Part shown: piece by piece, positions 1 to 6,873 of the stretch
Layout of the letters: the number at the start of each line of letters is the position of its first letter
How positions within the stretch are numbered: the stretch's first letter is position 1
DNA from: Candidatus Aminicenantota bacterium
GTDB lineage: Bacteria; Acidobacteriota; Aminicenantia; UBA2199
Assembly (NCBI GenBank): GCA_026393775.1
Contig: JAPKZM010000253.1
Location: forward strand, 1 to 27,660
Reading direction: 5' to 3'
DNA length: 27,660 bases
Notes under the pieces: model-generated
What the model was told of the DNA's origin: nothing
What the model saw: only the letters and a program-made list of their open reading frames with translations
Databases searched by the model: none
Position numbers and translations under genes: made by a program

Positions 1-69
1 GCATGGTTATACTCAAGGGTAATCGATTGGGATTTTTATGGCGAAACTTATGTTATCGGTGTCGATTGA
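1..69 (+). CDS. Possible 3' end of a gene entering from the left edge
   Basis: Frame 1 is open from the first base to a TGA at 67-69 and encodes 22 residues ending in ETYVIGVD. The peptide has a protein-like mix of aromatic and acidic residues (two Trp, three Tyr, four Asp/Glu). It may be the C terminus of a gene that starts outside the window. The piece is too short to assign a family, and it could be a chance open frame. Confidence 0.3.
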   Translation, partial: AWLYSRVIDWDFYGETYVIGVD

Positions 70-304
70 CTTTAATCACCATAAATTTTCGGCTTAAGCC
101 AGAATATTAACGATTTTATTATTTACCTTAATTGGGCAACAGCCCGTCGAGACCTGACCCCGATGCGTTTTCCAAACGATTTCGTTTAGCATCCCACTGT
201 GCCTTTGAATTCTTCAAGATGGAGGGTGTCCAGGTGTGGGAGTAAAAGAAGATCCTGAGTGAGGGTGATACAAGGGGTGGAAATGCATTCAAGGAGAATG
301 AACA
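70..304. other. AT-rich intergenic stretch without a recognisable gene
   Basis: About 235 bases with stops in all frames and no family I recognise. A TTGACT at 66-71 has no -10 box at a workable distance. The only clear signal is the ribosome binding site AAGGAG at 291-296, which serves the gene starting at 305. Confidence 0.5.
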
Positions 305-739
305 ATGAGTACCTGTTGGTACTGTGAAAAGAATGTGGCAAATGCAGGCAGTTCAAAAAAAGTCATACTTTATAAAAAAGGGGGAGTGACTGCCACAAGA
401 AGATTGATTACACAGCATTATCAGACAATAGACGTGACGATCACCGGCTGCCTGCTGTGCAAAGAGTCCTATGACAGAATCAACCGATTTACTGCTGTGG
501 CCCTGACCTTAAGCTCCCTTGCCGGAGTCCTGGCAGCCATTTTAATTGACCTTCTAAACCCCGGATATTTTGGATTGGCCGAGATTTGTATCGGCATCAT
601 GGTCTTGGCCCTGGGAATTTATCTCAGCCGCCTTCTGATAAAAAAGATTCCCGTCCACTTCCTGAAAGGCAAGGATCCCATGAAATATCCTGAGATTGCG
701 GAAAAGCTGGCCGACGGCTGGAAGGATTACAAGTCTTAA
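305..739 (+). CDS. Small membrane protein with an N-terminal double-CxxC (zinc-ribbon-like) domain
   Basis: A 144-residue protein that I cannot assign to a named family. Two CxxC pairs (C4/C7 and C49/C52) precede the membrane part and would suit one structural zinc site. Two hydrophobic segments follow, at about residues 64-82 and 90-112, and then a basic and acidic soluble tail of about 30 residues. The expected topology is a cytoplasmic zinc-binding head, a two-helix hairpin and a cytoplasmic tail. The ATG at 305 is supported by AAGGAG at 291-296, eight bases upstream. The gene stands alone, and a 20-nt repeat follows its stop. The zinc role is inferred from cysteine spacing only. Confidence 0.75.
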   Translation: MSTCWYCEKNVANAGSSKKVILYKKGGVTATRRLITQHYQTIDVTITGCLLCKESYDRINRFTAVALTLSSLAGVLAAILIDLLNPGYFGLAEICIGIMVLALGIYLSRLLIKKIPVHFLKGKDPMKYPEIAEKLADGWKDYKS

Positions 740-751
740 CAAGAAGAAGAC

Positions 752-775
752 TGGGGACGGTGCTTGACTTTGTGA
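752..775 (+). repeat. Copy 1 of a ~20-nt direct repeat
   Basis: GGGACGGTGC then TTGACTTTGT at 754-773 recurs at 1855-1874 with a single mismatch (T against A at the 11th base). The two copies lie in the same orientation just after two consecutive genes. The rest of the flanking sequence differs, so this is a short dispersed repeat and not part of a larger duplication. Confidence 0.6.
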
Positions 776-905
776 CTTTAGGGAAAGTCTGAGAACGGAG
801 CAAATATGTCTATAAGCAGCATATGTTTTGGAGGAACTCCGATTTTAGTTATTGGCAAAACTTGCGTGAAATCTTCTACAATCGTTTTTAAAGAGGTCAA
901 TGATC

Positions 906-1847
906 ATGAAAATACTGGTAATTGGCGGAACGGGGCTGGTAGGAAGTTATTTGCTGCCAAGGTTGGTTGCCAACAAAAATGAGGTGTATGCCCTTACGCG
1001 ATCGGAAGGCAAAATTGAAGGAATCCAAAAACTGGGGGCTCATGGCATTTTGGGTGATATAAGAAATCTTCGGGAATTTGATAAGAATTTGCCGGATCGC
1101 CTTGATATGATTGTATTGTTGGCCATGCCCGACGTGAAACCCGGGCACAGGATGACCCGAAAGCGCAAGGCGGAATTAAGGGAAGAAACCAACGATTTTT
1201 TTCATAATGCGATGGATCTGGCCATCCGCTATAATGCCCCCATCATTTTACCGGGAGGGACGAGCTACAGGACAGAAAAGGACGAAATTGCCGATGAAAC
1301 CTGGCCGGTTTTGAGGACCGGTCTCACGGAAATCGGCGCGGATACGGATGAAATGGTCAACCAAGCTATAAAAACGAACCGTCCGCGAGTCATTCAGCTG
1401 ATCTATGGGAAAATTTACGGCAACGGCGGGCTTTTCCGCTTCATGTACGAGATGATGGCCAAGGGGCGAAGCAAAATCATCGGCAAGGGCGAAAACTTCA
1501 TCCCTAATATTCATGCCAGCGATGCGGCGGCGGCAATCATCAAGGCCAGTGAAAAAATGCCGGTCGGAGAAAAGTTCATTATCGCCGACGACACGCCGGT
1601 GACTCAAAAAAACTTTGCTTTTTACATGGCCGCATTGATGAATAAAAAGCGGCCGGGGCACATTCCCGGATTTGTTGTCAAGTTGGTTTTAGGGAAGGAT
1701 TTTTATGAAATCGTGCGCATGAATTGCAAAGTATCGAACGCCAAGGCAAAAAAAATCTTGGACTGGCATCCCGAATACCCATCGTATAAAAATGGCTTGG
1801 AAGCAACCATAAGCGAAATGAAAGAAAAGAAAAATTATTTTGCCTAG
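906..1847 (+). CDS. NAD(P)-binding epimerase/dehydratase-like protein (extended SDR)
   Basis: A 313-residue Rossmann-fold protein related to NAD-dependent epimerases/dehydratases. The glycine-rich nucleotide loop GGTGLVGS is at residues 7-14 and an acidic residue follows the early strands (GDIRN at 50-54). A YGNGG turn at 171-175 matches the VYG.GG segment of sugar epimerases. The usual catalytic YxxxK is not where the family has it: the aligned stretch (about residues 137-150) carries no Tyr. A YRTEK at 121-125 lies too early, where the family has its SSxxVYG segment. The enzyme may therefore be non-standard or only bind the cofactor. The ATG at 906 is preferred to the one at 900 because AGAGG at 892-896 is nine bases from it. 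The gene is visibly AT-richer than the genes that follow. Confidence 0.8.
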   Translation: MKILVIGGTGLVGSYLLPRLVANKNEVYALTRSEGKIEGIQKLGAHGILGDIRNLREFDKNLPDRLDMIVLLAMPDVKPGHRMTRKRKAELREETNDFFHNAMDLAIRYNAPIILPGGTSYRTEKDEIADETWPVLRTGLTEIGADTDEMVNQAIKTNRPRVIQLIYGKIYGNGGLFRFMYEMMAKGRSKIIGKGENFIPNIHASDAAAAIIKASEKMPVGEKFIIADDTPVTQKNFAFYMAALMNKKRPGHIPGFVVKLVLGKDFYEIVRMNCKVSNAKAKKILDWHPEYPSYKNGLEATISEMKEKKNYFA

Positions 1848-1853
1848 AGGAAT

Positions 1854-1876
1854 TGGGACGGTGCATGACTTTGTCA
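1854..1876 (+). repeat. Copy 2 of the ~20-nt direct repeat
   Basis: Bases 1855-1874 match 754-773 with one mismatch. The copy starts seven bases after the epimerase stop codon and ends about 20 bases before the cupin start, close to where base composition changes from AT-richer to GC-rich. Confidence 0.6.
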
Positions 1877-1896
1877 GGACCCATGTAGGAGGCCTC

Positions 1897-2271
1897 ATGA
1901 ATTTAAAGACGAAATATGTGATCCAGACCGACATCAAGTTCGGGGCACTGGAGAAGATCGATATCGAAGCGATTGAAAAGGCGTGCGACTACGACTGGTT
2001 CAACCAGACGCTGTGCCGGGTCAACGATTCCTTGGTGCGCCTGGGCATCCTGAAGGGGGAGTTTCACTGGCACCAGCACGACAAGGAAGACGAGTTTTTC
2101 TATGTGGTGGAGGGGCGGCTGCTCATCGATTTTGAAGGCCGCACAGTGGAACTTTCTCCCAGGCAGGGGATCGTCGTCCCCAGGGGAGTGCGGCACCGGC
2201 CGCGCGCTCCCGAGCGCACGCTGGCGCTGATGGTCGAAGCCGTCACGGTCAAGGCCATTGGCGACGCCTGA
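1897..2271 (+). CDS. Cupin-domain protein
   Basis: A 124-residue single-domain cupin. The metal-binding motif 1 reads H59-x-H61-x4-E66-x6-G73, and motif 2 reads G91-x3-P95-x-G97-x2-H100, so the usual three His and one Glu are present and metal binding is likely. The substrate cannot be told from sequence; small cupins act as isomerases, dioxygenases or sensors. An in-frame start exists at 1840, inside the end of the epimerase gene, but AGGAGG at 1887-1892 supports the ATG at 1897. Two nitroreductases follow on the same strand at short spacing, so the three are probably co-transcribed. Confidence 0.82.
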   Translation: MNLKTKYVIQTDIKFGALEKIDIEAIEKACDYDWFNQTLCRVNDSLVRLGILKGEFHWHQHDKEDEFFYVVEGRLLIDFEGRTVELSPRQGIVVPRGVRHRPRAPERTLALMVEAVTVKAIGDA

Positions 2272-2314
2272 AATGGCAAGCCGGGGACCCGGTATTGAAA
2301 AAAGGGGAAGCAGC

Positions 2315-2860
2315 ATGGAATTTTCCGAGTTGCTGAAGATCAGGCAGAGCGTGCGCCAGTACCAGCAGCGGCCGGTCAGCCGCGAGCTGCTGGAAAAGCT
2401 GATCGAGGCCGTGCGCCTGGCGCCTTCGGCCAGTAACGCCCAGCCCTGGAAGCTGATCATCGTGGACGATCCCGAACTCCGCTCCCGGGTGGCGCAGGCG
2501 ACTTTCAGCAAAACCGTCACCTTTAACCGCTTCGCCCTGGAAGCGCCGCAGATCGCCGTGCTGGTGACCGAAAAAGCGGGTTTCATCACCCAGGTCGGCG
2601 CCATGCTCAAGAAACGCCAGTTCTCCCTGATCGACATCGGCATCGCCGCCGCCCATTTTTGCCTGCAGGCGGCGGAGCTGGGCCTGGGCACGTGCATACT
2701 GGGCTGGTTCGACGAAAAGAGGATCAAGCGCCTGCTGCGCATACCGGGAGGGAGAAGGATCGGCCTGCTGGTCACGCTGGGCTACGCCGTCGAGGGGTAT
2801 CCGCTGCGGGAAAAATCGCGCAAGGGCGCCGATCTCATGAGCGCATTCAATTCCTATTGA
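2315..2860 (+). CDS. Nitroreductase-family FMN oxidoreductase (first of a pair)
   Basis: A 181-residue nitroreductase-fold flavoprotein. The N-terminal RQSVRQY and the APSASNAQPW segment are the standard FMN-phosphate and isoalloxazine contacts, and GLGTCILGWF in the C-terminal half is the usual helix-loop element. Such enzymes are FMN-dependent homodimers that use NAD(P)H on nitro compounds, quinones or enones; the substrate here is unknown. A start at 2258 would overlap the cupin gene by 14 bases and add 19 residues that lack family similarity. The ATG at 2315, behind an AAGGGG box at 2302-2307, is preferred. The gene begins 43 bases after the cupin stop and ends 34 bases before the second nitroreductase. 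Confidence 0.88.
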   Translation: MEFSELLKIRQSVRQYQQRPVSRELLEKLIEAVRLAPSASNAQPWKLIIVDDPELRSRVAQATFSKTVTFNRFALEAPQIAVLVTEKAGFITQVGAMLKKRQFSLIDIGIAAAHFCLQAAELGLGTCILGWFDEKRIKRLLRIPGGRRIGLLVTLGYAVEGYPLREKSRKGADLMSAFNSY

Positions 2861-2894
2861 TTATGGTCCATTTGATGGCTAAGGAGGATTGGGC

Positions 2895-3512
2895 ATGGAA
2901 TTTTACCAGGCGCTAAAGAAGCGGCGGACGGTGCGGGAGTTCCAGGACAAGGACGTGCCCGAGGCGGCGGTACGGCGCGCTCTGGCGGCGGGGCTGCGGG
3001 CGCCGTGCAACGCCCATTTGAAGAGCTGGCAGTTCATCCTGTTGAGCGACCGGGAGAGAAAATCCAGGGCCATGAGTGAGGGCTTGCGGGCGCGAGACAT
3101 GAAAGACAGGGGGGAGATCGAGCGCTTTGTCGCGCAGTTCGATGACGAGGAGTTGAAAAAAGTCTACCGCCGCTCGCTGCCCTTGCAGCTGACCATGATG
3201 CTCCAAGCCCGCCAGGTGCTCGTGGTCTGCTATAAGATGAAGCCGCTGGCCGAATGCCGCACCCTTTTCGAGCTGAACCCGCTGGCCTCGGCCTGGATGT
3301 GCATCGAGAACATCATGCTGGCCCTGGCCGTCGAGGGGCTTTTCGGCTGCACCTACACTCCTTACCAAGCTAAGGGATTGAAGGAGTTCCTGGGCGTGCC
3401 CGCCGCTTACGAGATCGCCGCCGTCATCCCCTTCGGCTTCCCCAAGGACCCGCCCGCAGAGAATGAGGTAGAAGACCTTGACGCGCGGCTGCACGTCGAC
3501 GGCTGGAAATAG
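2895..3512 (+). CDS. Nitroreductase-family FMN oxidoreductase (second of a pair)
   Basis: A 205-residue nitroreductase-fold protein, distinct in sequence from its neighbour. It keeps the RRTVREF phosphate-binding start and a diverged APCNAHLKSWQF segment in place of the common APSxxNxQPW. A longer helical insert lies in the middle (about residues 55-95). The ATG at 2895 follows AAGGAGG (2881-2887) at seven bases; a TTG six bases upstream is less likely. Two nitroreductases beside a cupin suggest a small redox or detoxification operon, or a flavin-dependent step on a metabolite that the cupin also handles. That link is inference from position. Confidence 0.87.
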   Translation: MEFYQALKKRRTVREFQDKDVPEAAVRRALAAGLRAPCNAHLKSWQFILLSDRERKSRAMSEGLRARDMKDRGEIERFVAQFDDEELKKVYRRSLPLQLTMMLQARQVLVVCYKMKPLAECRTLFELNPLASAWMCIENIMLALAVEGLFGCTYTPYQAKGLKEFLGVPAAYEIAAVIPFGFPKDPPAENEVEDLDARLHVDGWK

Positions 3513-3539
3513 GATCCAGCCAATTGGCTTGGCCGGAAA

Positions 3540-3914
3540 TTAAAGGACGATTCCCAGCAGGATCAGGAGCGAGGAGCCGGTGAAGATCACCGGGCACAGC
3601 TTGAAGGGGATGAGGTGTACTTTGAAGCCGGTGAAAAGCGAGATGAGCGACAGGGCGTTGAGCATGGCGAAGGAGAGCCAATAGACCGCCTGCGCGGCCG
3701 GGGAGTTATGGCCAACGGCCGTGACCGCGGCGACGAGAAGCCCGATGAATATCAGGGCCGCGCCCTCGACGATCCATTCCATGGCAATGATCCTACGGTT
3801 GTCGGCCGTGATCTCCCCGAAGCCGCGCAGCACGCCCTTCGTCGGGAACAAATGGGCGATGCCCCAGGCGAAAACAAAGAACGCGGCCAGATAAAAAAAG
3901 ATCGGGTTCAACAT
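3540..3914 (-). CDS. Small four-helix integral membrane protein
   Basis: A 124-residue, strongly hydrophobic protein with about four membrane spans (near residues 3-22, 42-65, 75-95 and 100-122). A conserved-looking WGIAHLFPT segment follows the first helix. I do not recognise a named family. The longer in-frame start at 3992 is less likely than the ATG at 3914, which has a GGGAGGAG ribosome binding site directly upstream (about 3918-3925 on this strand). A TTGCCG-N17-TACAAT promoter on the minus strand (3992-3964) supports that choice because it lies inside the longer reading. The gene is convergent with the nitroreductase operon and divergent from the racemase gene. Confidence 0.75.
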   Translation of the reverse strand: MLNPIFFYLAAFFVFAWGIAHLFPTKGVLRGFGEITADNRRIIAMEWIVEGAALIFIGLLVAAVTAVGHNSPAAQAVYWLSFAMLNALSLISLFTGFKVHLIPFKLCPVIFTGSSLLILLGIVL

Positions 3915-3963
3915 GGCTCCTCCCGCGGGAGCCCTAAAGGCGCCCCCGCTGACAATCGCGCTC

Positions 3964-3992
3964 ATTGTAAGCGAAAATCGCGTGGCCGGCAA
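3964..3992 (-). promoter_or_regulatory. Sigma70-type promoter for the small membrane protein gene
   Basis: On the minus strand, TTGCCG (3992-3987) and TACAAT (3969-3964) are separated by 17 bases. The predicted start of transcription is near 3957, giving a leader of about 43 bases that contains the ribosome binding site. Confidence 0.6.
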
Positions 3993-4025
3993 CCGGATGG
4001 CCTGGGAGCGAATTGTTTTTATTGC

Positions 4026-4031
4026 TATAAT
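4026..4031 (+). promoter_or_regulatory. Consensus -10 box upstream of the racemase gene
   Basis: A perfect TATAAT lies 26 bases before the ATG at 4058. The sequence 17 bases upstream (TGGGAG, 4003-4008) is a poor -35. If used, the leader is about 20 bases and holds the ATAGGAG ribosome binding site. Confidence 0.5.
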
Positions 4032-4057
4032 CGGGATTCGAACATAGGAGATTGCCC

Positions 4058-4765
4058 ATGAAAACCATCGGACTGTTGGGCGGCATCACGTGCGAATCGT
4101 CGCTGGTCTACTACCAGTTGATCAATCAAATGACCAGGGAGAGGCTCGGGGGCCATCATTCGGCTAAGAGCGTCATGATCTCGGTCGATTTCGCCGAGAT
4201 CCAGCCGCTGACCGAGAGCGGGGAATGGGACAAGGTGCTGGCGATCCTGCTCAAGGCCGCCAGGGGGATCGAGCGCGGCGGCGCCGACCTTTTGCTGCTC
4301 TGCGCCAACACGGCCCACAAGCTCTTCGAGGCCATCGGCCGGGAGATCGCCATCCCGATCGTGCACATCGTGGACGCGACGGCCAGGGAGATCGAGAAGG
4401 CGGGGTTCAAAAAGGTCGGGCTGCTGGGGACCCGCTTCACCATGGAAGAGGATTTTTTTAAAGGCCGGCTGCAGGAAAAATACGGCATCGAGGCGGTCGT
4501 GCCGGGCAAGGAGGAGCGCGAGCGGGTCCACCGCATCATCATCGACGAGCTGGCTCTGGGGAACATCAAGTCCGAGTCGAGGGATGAGGTCAGCAAGGCG
4601 ATGGACGGCTTGGGCGCGAAAGGGGTGCAGGCCATCATTCTCGGCTGCACCGAATTGCCGCTGCTCATCACCCAGGACCAGTGCCGCATCCCTCTCTTCG
4701 ACACCACCACCATCCACGCCCGCGCGGCGGTCGATCTGGCATTGGCTGCGCAAGACCCCCGCTGA
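4058..4765 (+). CDS. Aspartate/glutamate racemase family protein
   Basis: A 235-residue cofactor-independent racemase of the Asp/Glu family. The start MKTIGLLGGITCESS matches the family's GIIGGMSWEST region. The two catalytic cysteines are present as C82 in CANTAH and C197 in GCTEL, one on each pseudo-symmetric half, so a two-base Cys/Cys racemisation is expected. The substrate could be aspartate or another amino acid; the family is broad and includes members of unsettled specificity. The ATG at 4058 has ATAGGAG at 4044-4050, whereas the upstream TTG at 4052 would leave almost no spacing. The enzyme would supply a D-amino acid for cell wall or signalling use, by inference. Confidence 0.88.
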   Translation: MKTIGLLGGITCESSLVYYQLINQMTRERLGGHHSAKSVMISVDFAEIQPLTESGEWDKVLAILLKAARGIERGGADLLLLCANTAHKLFEAIGREIAIPIVHIVDATAREIEKAGFKKVGLLGTRFTMEEDFFKGRLQEKYGIEAVVPGKEERERVHRIIIDELALGNIKSESRDEVSKAMDGLGAKGVQAIILGCTELPLLITQDQCRIPLFDTTTIHARAAVDLALAAQDPR

Positions 4766-4783
4766 GGTCTTTCAATAGTTTTT

Positions 4784-4812
4784 TTGACAATGGAGAGCCT
4801 CAAACCTATACT
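4784..4812 (+). promoter_or_regulatory. Near-consensus sigma70 promoter facing a gene remnant
   Basis: TTGACA at 4784-4789 and TATACT at 4807-4812 are separated by 17 bases. Transcription would begin near 4819. There is no intact gene behind it: the next coding-like sequence is the truncated fragment at 4850-5026. Confidence 0.75.
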
Positions 4813-4849
4813 TGTATGGAGAAAAAATTTAATCAAAAATGAATTTTAA

Positions 4850-5026
4850 GGGTGCATCAGGGACGCGGAAGCCATCTTGATATTCGGCCCCGGCGAGGCG
4901 AAGGGCGAACTGAAGAAACGCCTGGAAAGGGACGGCTTGGGCGGGCGCATCGCCGCGGTCGAAACGGTCGACAAAATGACGGATCGCCAGATCGCGGCCA
5001 AGGTGCGCAAGCGATTCTGCCGGTGA
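4850..5026 (+). pseudogene. C-terminal remnant of a small conserved protein of unknown function
   Basis: From 4853 the frame reads CIRDAEAILIFGPGEAKGEL, continues through RIAAVETVDKMTDRQIAAKV and stops at 5024-5026. From memory this is the C-terminal half of a conserved protein of about 130 residues, found next to redox and stress genes in many bacteria, whose family has no settled function (related by motif to release-factor-like or host-attachment-type domains). Here a TAA at 4847-4849 lies in frame just before the conserved part, there is no ribosome binding site, and the first ~80 codons are missing. Conservation up to the break suggests a recent deletion. Confidence 0.65.
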
Positions 5027-5060
5027 TCTTCGGCGAACGGGCCGGGAGCAAGCCTCGGGG

Positions 5061-5138
5061 CTGACGGTATTCTATGTCGCGGTCACGGAGGCAGCCAAGA
5101 AGTATTTCTACTCGCGGGTGAAAAACGCCATTGCCTGA
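5061..5138 (+). pseudogene. Possible second gene fragment (C-terminal tail)
   Basis: A frame different from the preceding remnant reads LTVFYVAVTEAAKKYFYSRV and then KNAIA before a TGA at 5136-5138. It looks like a genuine protein C terminus (amphipathic, basic), but I cannot name a family and no start or ribosome binding site precedes it. It may belong to the same deletion scar. Confidence 0.3.
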
Positions 5139-5198
5139 GGTGGATTTTATATCTATATCCTTGCTAGCTGTAAAATCGCGCTGGCGAAATGTGAGATA

Positions 5199-5207
5199 TG
5201 GTAAAAT
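5199..5207 (+). promoter_or_regulatory. Possible extended -10 promoter upstream of the CCG protein gene
   Basis: TG-G-TAAAAT at 5199-5207 fits an extended -10 element; no clear -35 lies 16-18 bases upstream. It is the best candidate start for the gene at 5257. Confidence 0.35.
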
Positions 5208-5256
5208 GATGACCGCCTGGATGAGGTCGTGACAGGCAAGGCCGGCTGAGAATTTC

Positions 5257-5922
5257 ATGAAAAAACATCTTTTCGCCCCGGGGTGCGCGCTGTTCCTTTA
5301 CAAACCGCACCTGGTTGAAAAACTGCAGGAGCATCTGGAGCTTCGCTTCGGCCCGGTCGAGTTGCTCTCCGCCTGCTGCCATCATACGCCGGCCGTTCCG
5401 GCCGCTGCTAAAGTCATCACCGTCTGCCCCGGCTGCGACCGGCGCTACCGCGAAAATTACTCGACGCCGCATTCCATTTCCCTGTGGGAGCTGCTGCTCC
5501 AGGGCGACGGCTTCGCTTTCCCCGACTACCATGGGCGGCAAATGACGATCATCGACGCCTGCCCCACCCGGGACCAGAAGCGGATCCACGACGCCGTGCG
5601 CGCCCTGGCGGCGCGGATGAACATTTCCATCGTCGAGCCGGCGCGAACGCGGGAGAAGGGCACCTGCTGCGGCGACACCTTTTACGGCGCTCTGCCGACC
5701 GGGCGGGTCATCGAACAGATGAGGATCAAGGGCAACGAGATGCCCCTGGATGACGTTCTGGTTTATTGCGTCTCCTGCAGCAAGTCGATGTTCAACGCCA
5801 AAAAGCGCCCCAGGTATCTGGCCGACCTGCTGTTCGCCGAAACGACCGTGCCCGGGACGACCGATCCCGATGCTTGGCACAATGAGCTGGATGCGTTCAT
5901 GGCGGCCCACGGAGGCGCATAA
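5257..5922 (+). CDS. Cysteine-rich (CCG-domain) Fe-S protein, HdrB-like
   Basis: A 221-residue protein with two cysteine-rich modules. The C-terminal module has C102, then C137-C138-G, then C171-x2-C174, close to the CCG pattern of heterodisulfide reductase subunit B, GlpC and lactate-oxidase LutA-type proteins, which bind an unusual [4Fe-4S] cluster. The N-terminal module has C10, C40-C41 and C57-x2-C60 with shorter spacing and looks like a compressed version. The electron partner is not nearby: no HdrA/C, flavoprotein or ferredoxin gene flanks it. The ATG at 5257 begins MKKHLFAPGC, which suits the family, but the ribosome binding site is weak. Role in thiol-disulfide or electron transfer is inferred. 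Confidence 0.8.
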   Translation: MKKHLFAPGCALFLYKPHLVEKLQEHLELRFGPVELLSACCHHTPAVPAAAKVITVCPGCDRRYRENYSTPHSISLWELLLQGDGFAFPDYHGRQMTIIDACPTRDQKRIHDAVRALAARMNISIVEPARTREKGTCCGDTFYGALPTGRVIEQMRIKGNEMPLDDVLVYCVSCSKSMFNAKKRPRYLADLLFAETTVPGTTDPDAWHNELDAFMAAHGGA

Positions 5923-6041
5923 GAGGGGCGCAGTGCCAGACTGGCGGCCGCCGTAGTTTGCAAACGTCCCTTTGAAGGGATATCATGCCTACAACCGGGG
6001 GTCCGCAGCGATGGCGGATGCCGGGCCAGGGAGAACGCGCC

Positions 6042-6731
6042 ATGGCAGAAATACTCAAGCCACCTTACCTGCAGCGCGACGAGCGGCGCGGGAACATCCA
6101 GATTTGGATCGTCGACGGCGCCTATGTCCGCGGCCATATCGATGAAGAATTCACCAACTTCGGCCAACATTACCGCTATCCCTACATCCCAGCGGATGAG
6201 TTCTGGATCGACCGTGAGGCCGGGCACAACGAGCGCACATTCTTCATCGACCACCTGCTGGTCGAGCACGCGCTCATGGCCAAGGGTATGCCCTACGGCG
6301 AGGCGCTGACCCAGGCCGATGTGGAGGAGCGCCGCGAGCGGCGGCGGGGCGGAGACCTGCGCAAGGTGATACGCCAGGGTCTCCCCGATCCCGGGGTCGT
6401 GCGCGAGCGACTGTGGAAGAAGCTGGAAAACGGAGTCAGCGTCTGGATCGTGAATGGCCGGCTGGTACGCAGTGCCTTCGACATCGACTTTACCGCCGGC
6501 GGCCATGATCATGTCTACGAGTTCGTCCCCGCGGGCGAGGTCTGGATCGATGATGACATCGATGAGCGGGAGCGGGGCTTCGTGCTGCTGCACGAGCTGC
6601 ACGAGCGCACGCGCATGGCCGCGGGGATGCCCTACAGCCTGGCGCATCAGGAATCCAGCCGGCTCGAATTCCGCTGCCGCCACCATCCCGACGAGTTGCA
6701 CGGCGCTCTGGCCGCCGAGGGCTGGGCGTGA
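6042..6731 (+). CDS. Uncharacterised protein made of two copies of one domain
   Basis: A 229-residue soluble protein that I cannot assign. Residues 19-85 and 132-198 are clear repeats: IWIVDGAYVR against VWIVNGRLVR, EFTNFGQHYR against DFTAGGHDHV, IPADEFWID against VPAGEVWID, and MAKGMPY against MAAGMPY. Shared polar residues are E53/E166, D57/D170, E64/E177, R65/R178, H71/H184 and E75/E188. The acidic and His residues could form a metal site in each copy. HELHE in copy 2 resembles a metalloprotease HExxH but has Glu in place of the last His. The ATG at 6042 has AGGGAG at 6028-6033; an upstream ATG at 5985 with AAGGGA is possible but adds 19 residues unrelated to the repeat. The kamA-type gene follows after 174 bases with its own -10 box. 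Confidence 0.75.
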   Translation: MAEILKPPYLQRDERRGNIQIWIVDGAYVRGHIDEEFTNFGQHYRYPYIPADEFWIDREAGHNERTFFIDHLLVEHALMAKGMPYGEALTQADVEERRERRRGGDLRKVIRQGLPDPGVVRERLWKKLENGVSVWIVNGRLVRSAFDIDFTAGGHDHVYEFVPAGEVWIDDDIDERERGFVLLHELHERTRMAAGMPYSLAHQESSRLEFRCRHHPDELHGALAAEGWA

Positions 6732-6873
6732 GTTCGGTTGAGTTCTGCCGCTGCCCCGGCGGCGGAGCGAAATAAAGCAGGATGACTGGGCCGAGTTCAA
6801 GCACTTCGAGTAACTCCGGGGGCCGGTAAGCGGCAGAAAGAAATTAAGAATGGAATTATATTTGCATTAAAGC

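Noticed and set aside
66..94. TTGACT at 66-71 as a promoter for the gene at 305
   Set aside because: No -10-like sequence lies 16-18 bases downstream, and the leader would be over 200 bases.
3518..3529. AGCCAATTGGCT palindrome after the nitroreductase operon as a terminator
   Set aside because: It leaves only a four-base stem with an AATT loop, and no T-run follows on either strand.
4852..5064. A 70-codon GTG ORF over the gene remnant
   Set aside because: It is an Arg/Gly-rich out-of-frame reading; the conserved protein similarity lies in a different frame (4850-5026).
6582..6618. HELHE in the duplicated-domain protein as a metalloprotease HExxH motif
   Set aside because: The fifth residue is Glu, not His, and copy 1 has HLLVE at the same place. 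Only the first His and the Glu are shared, so a zinc protease is not supported.
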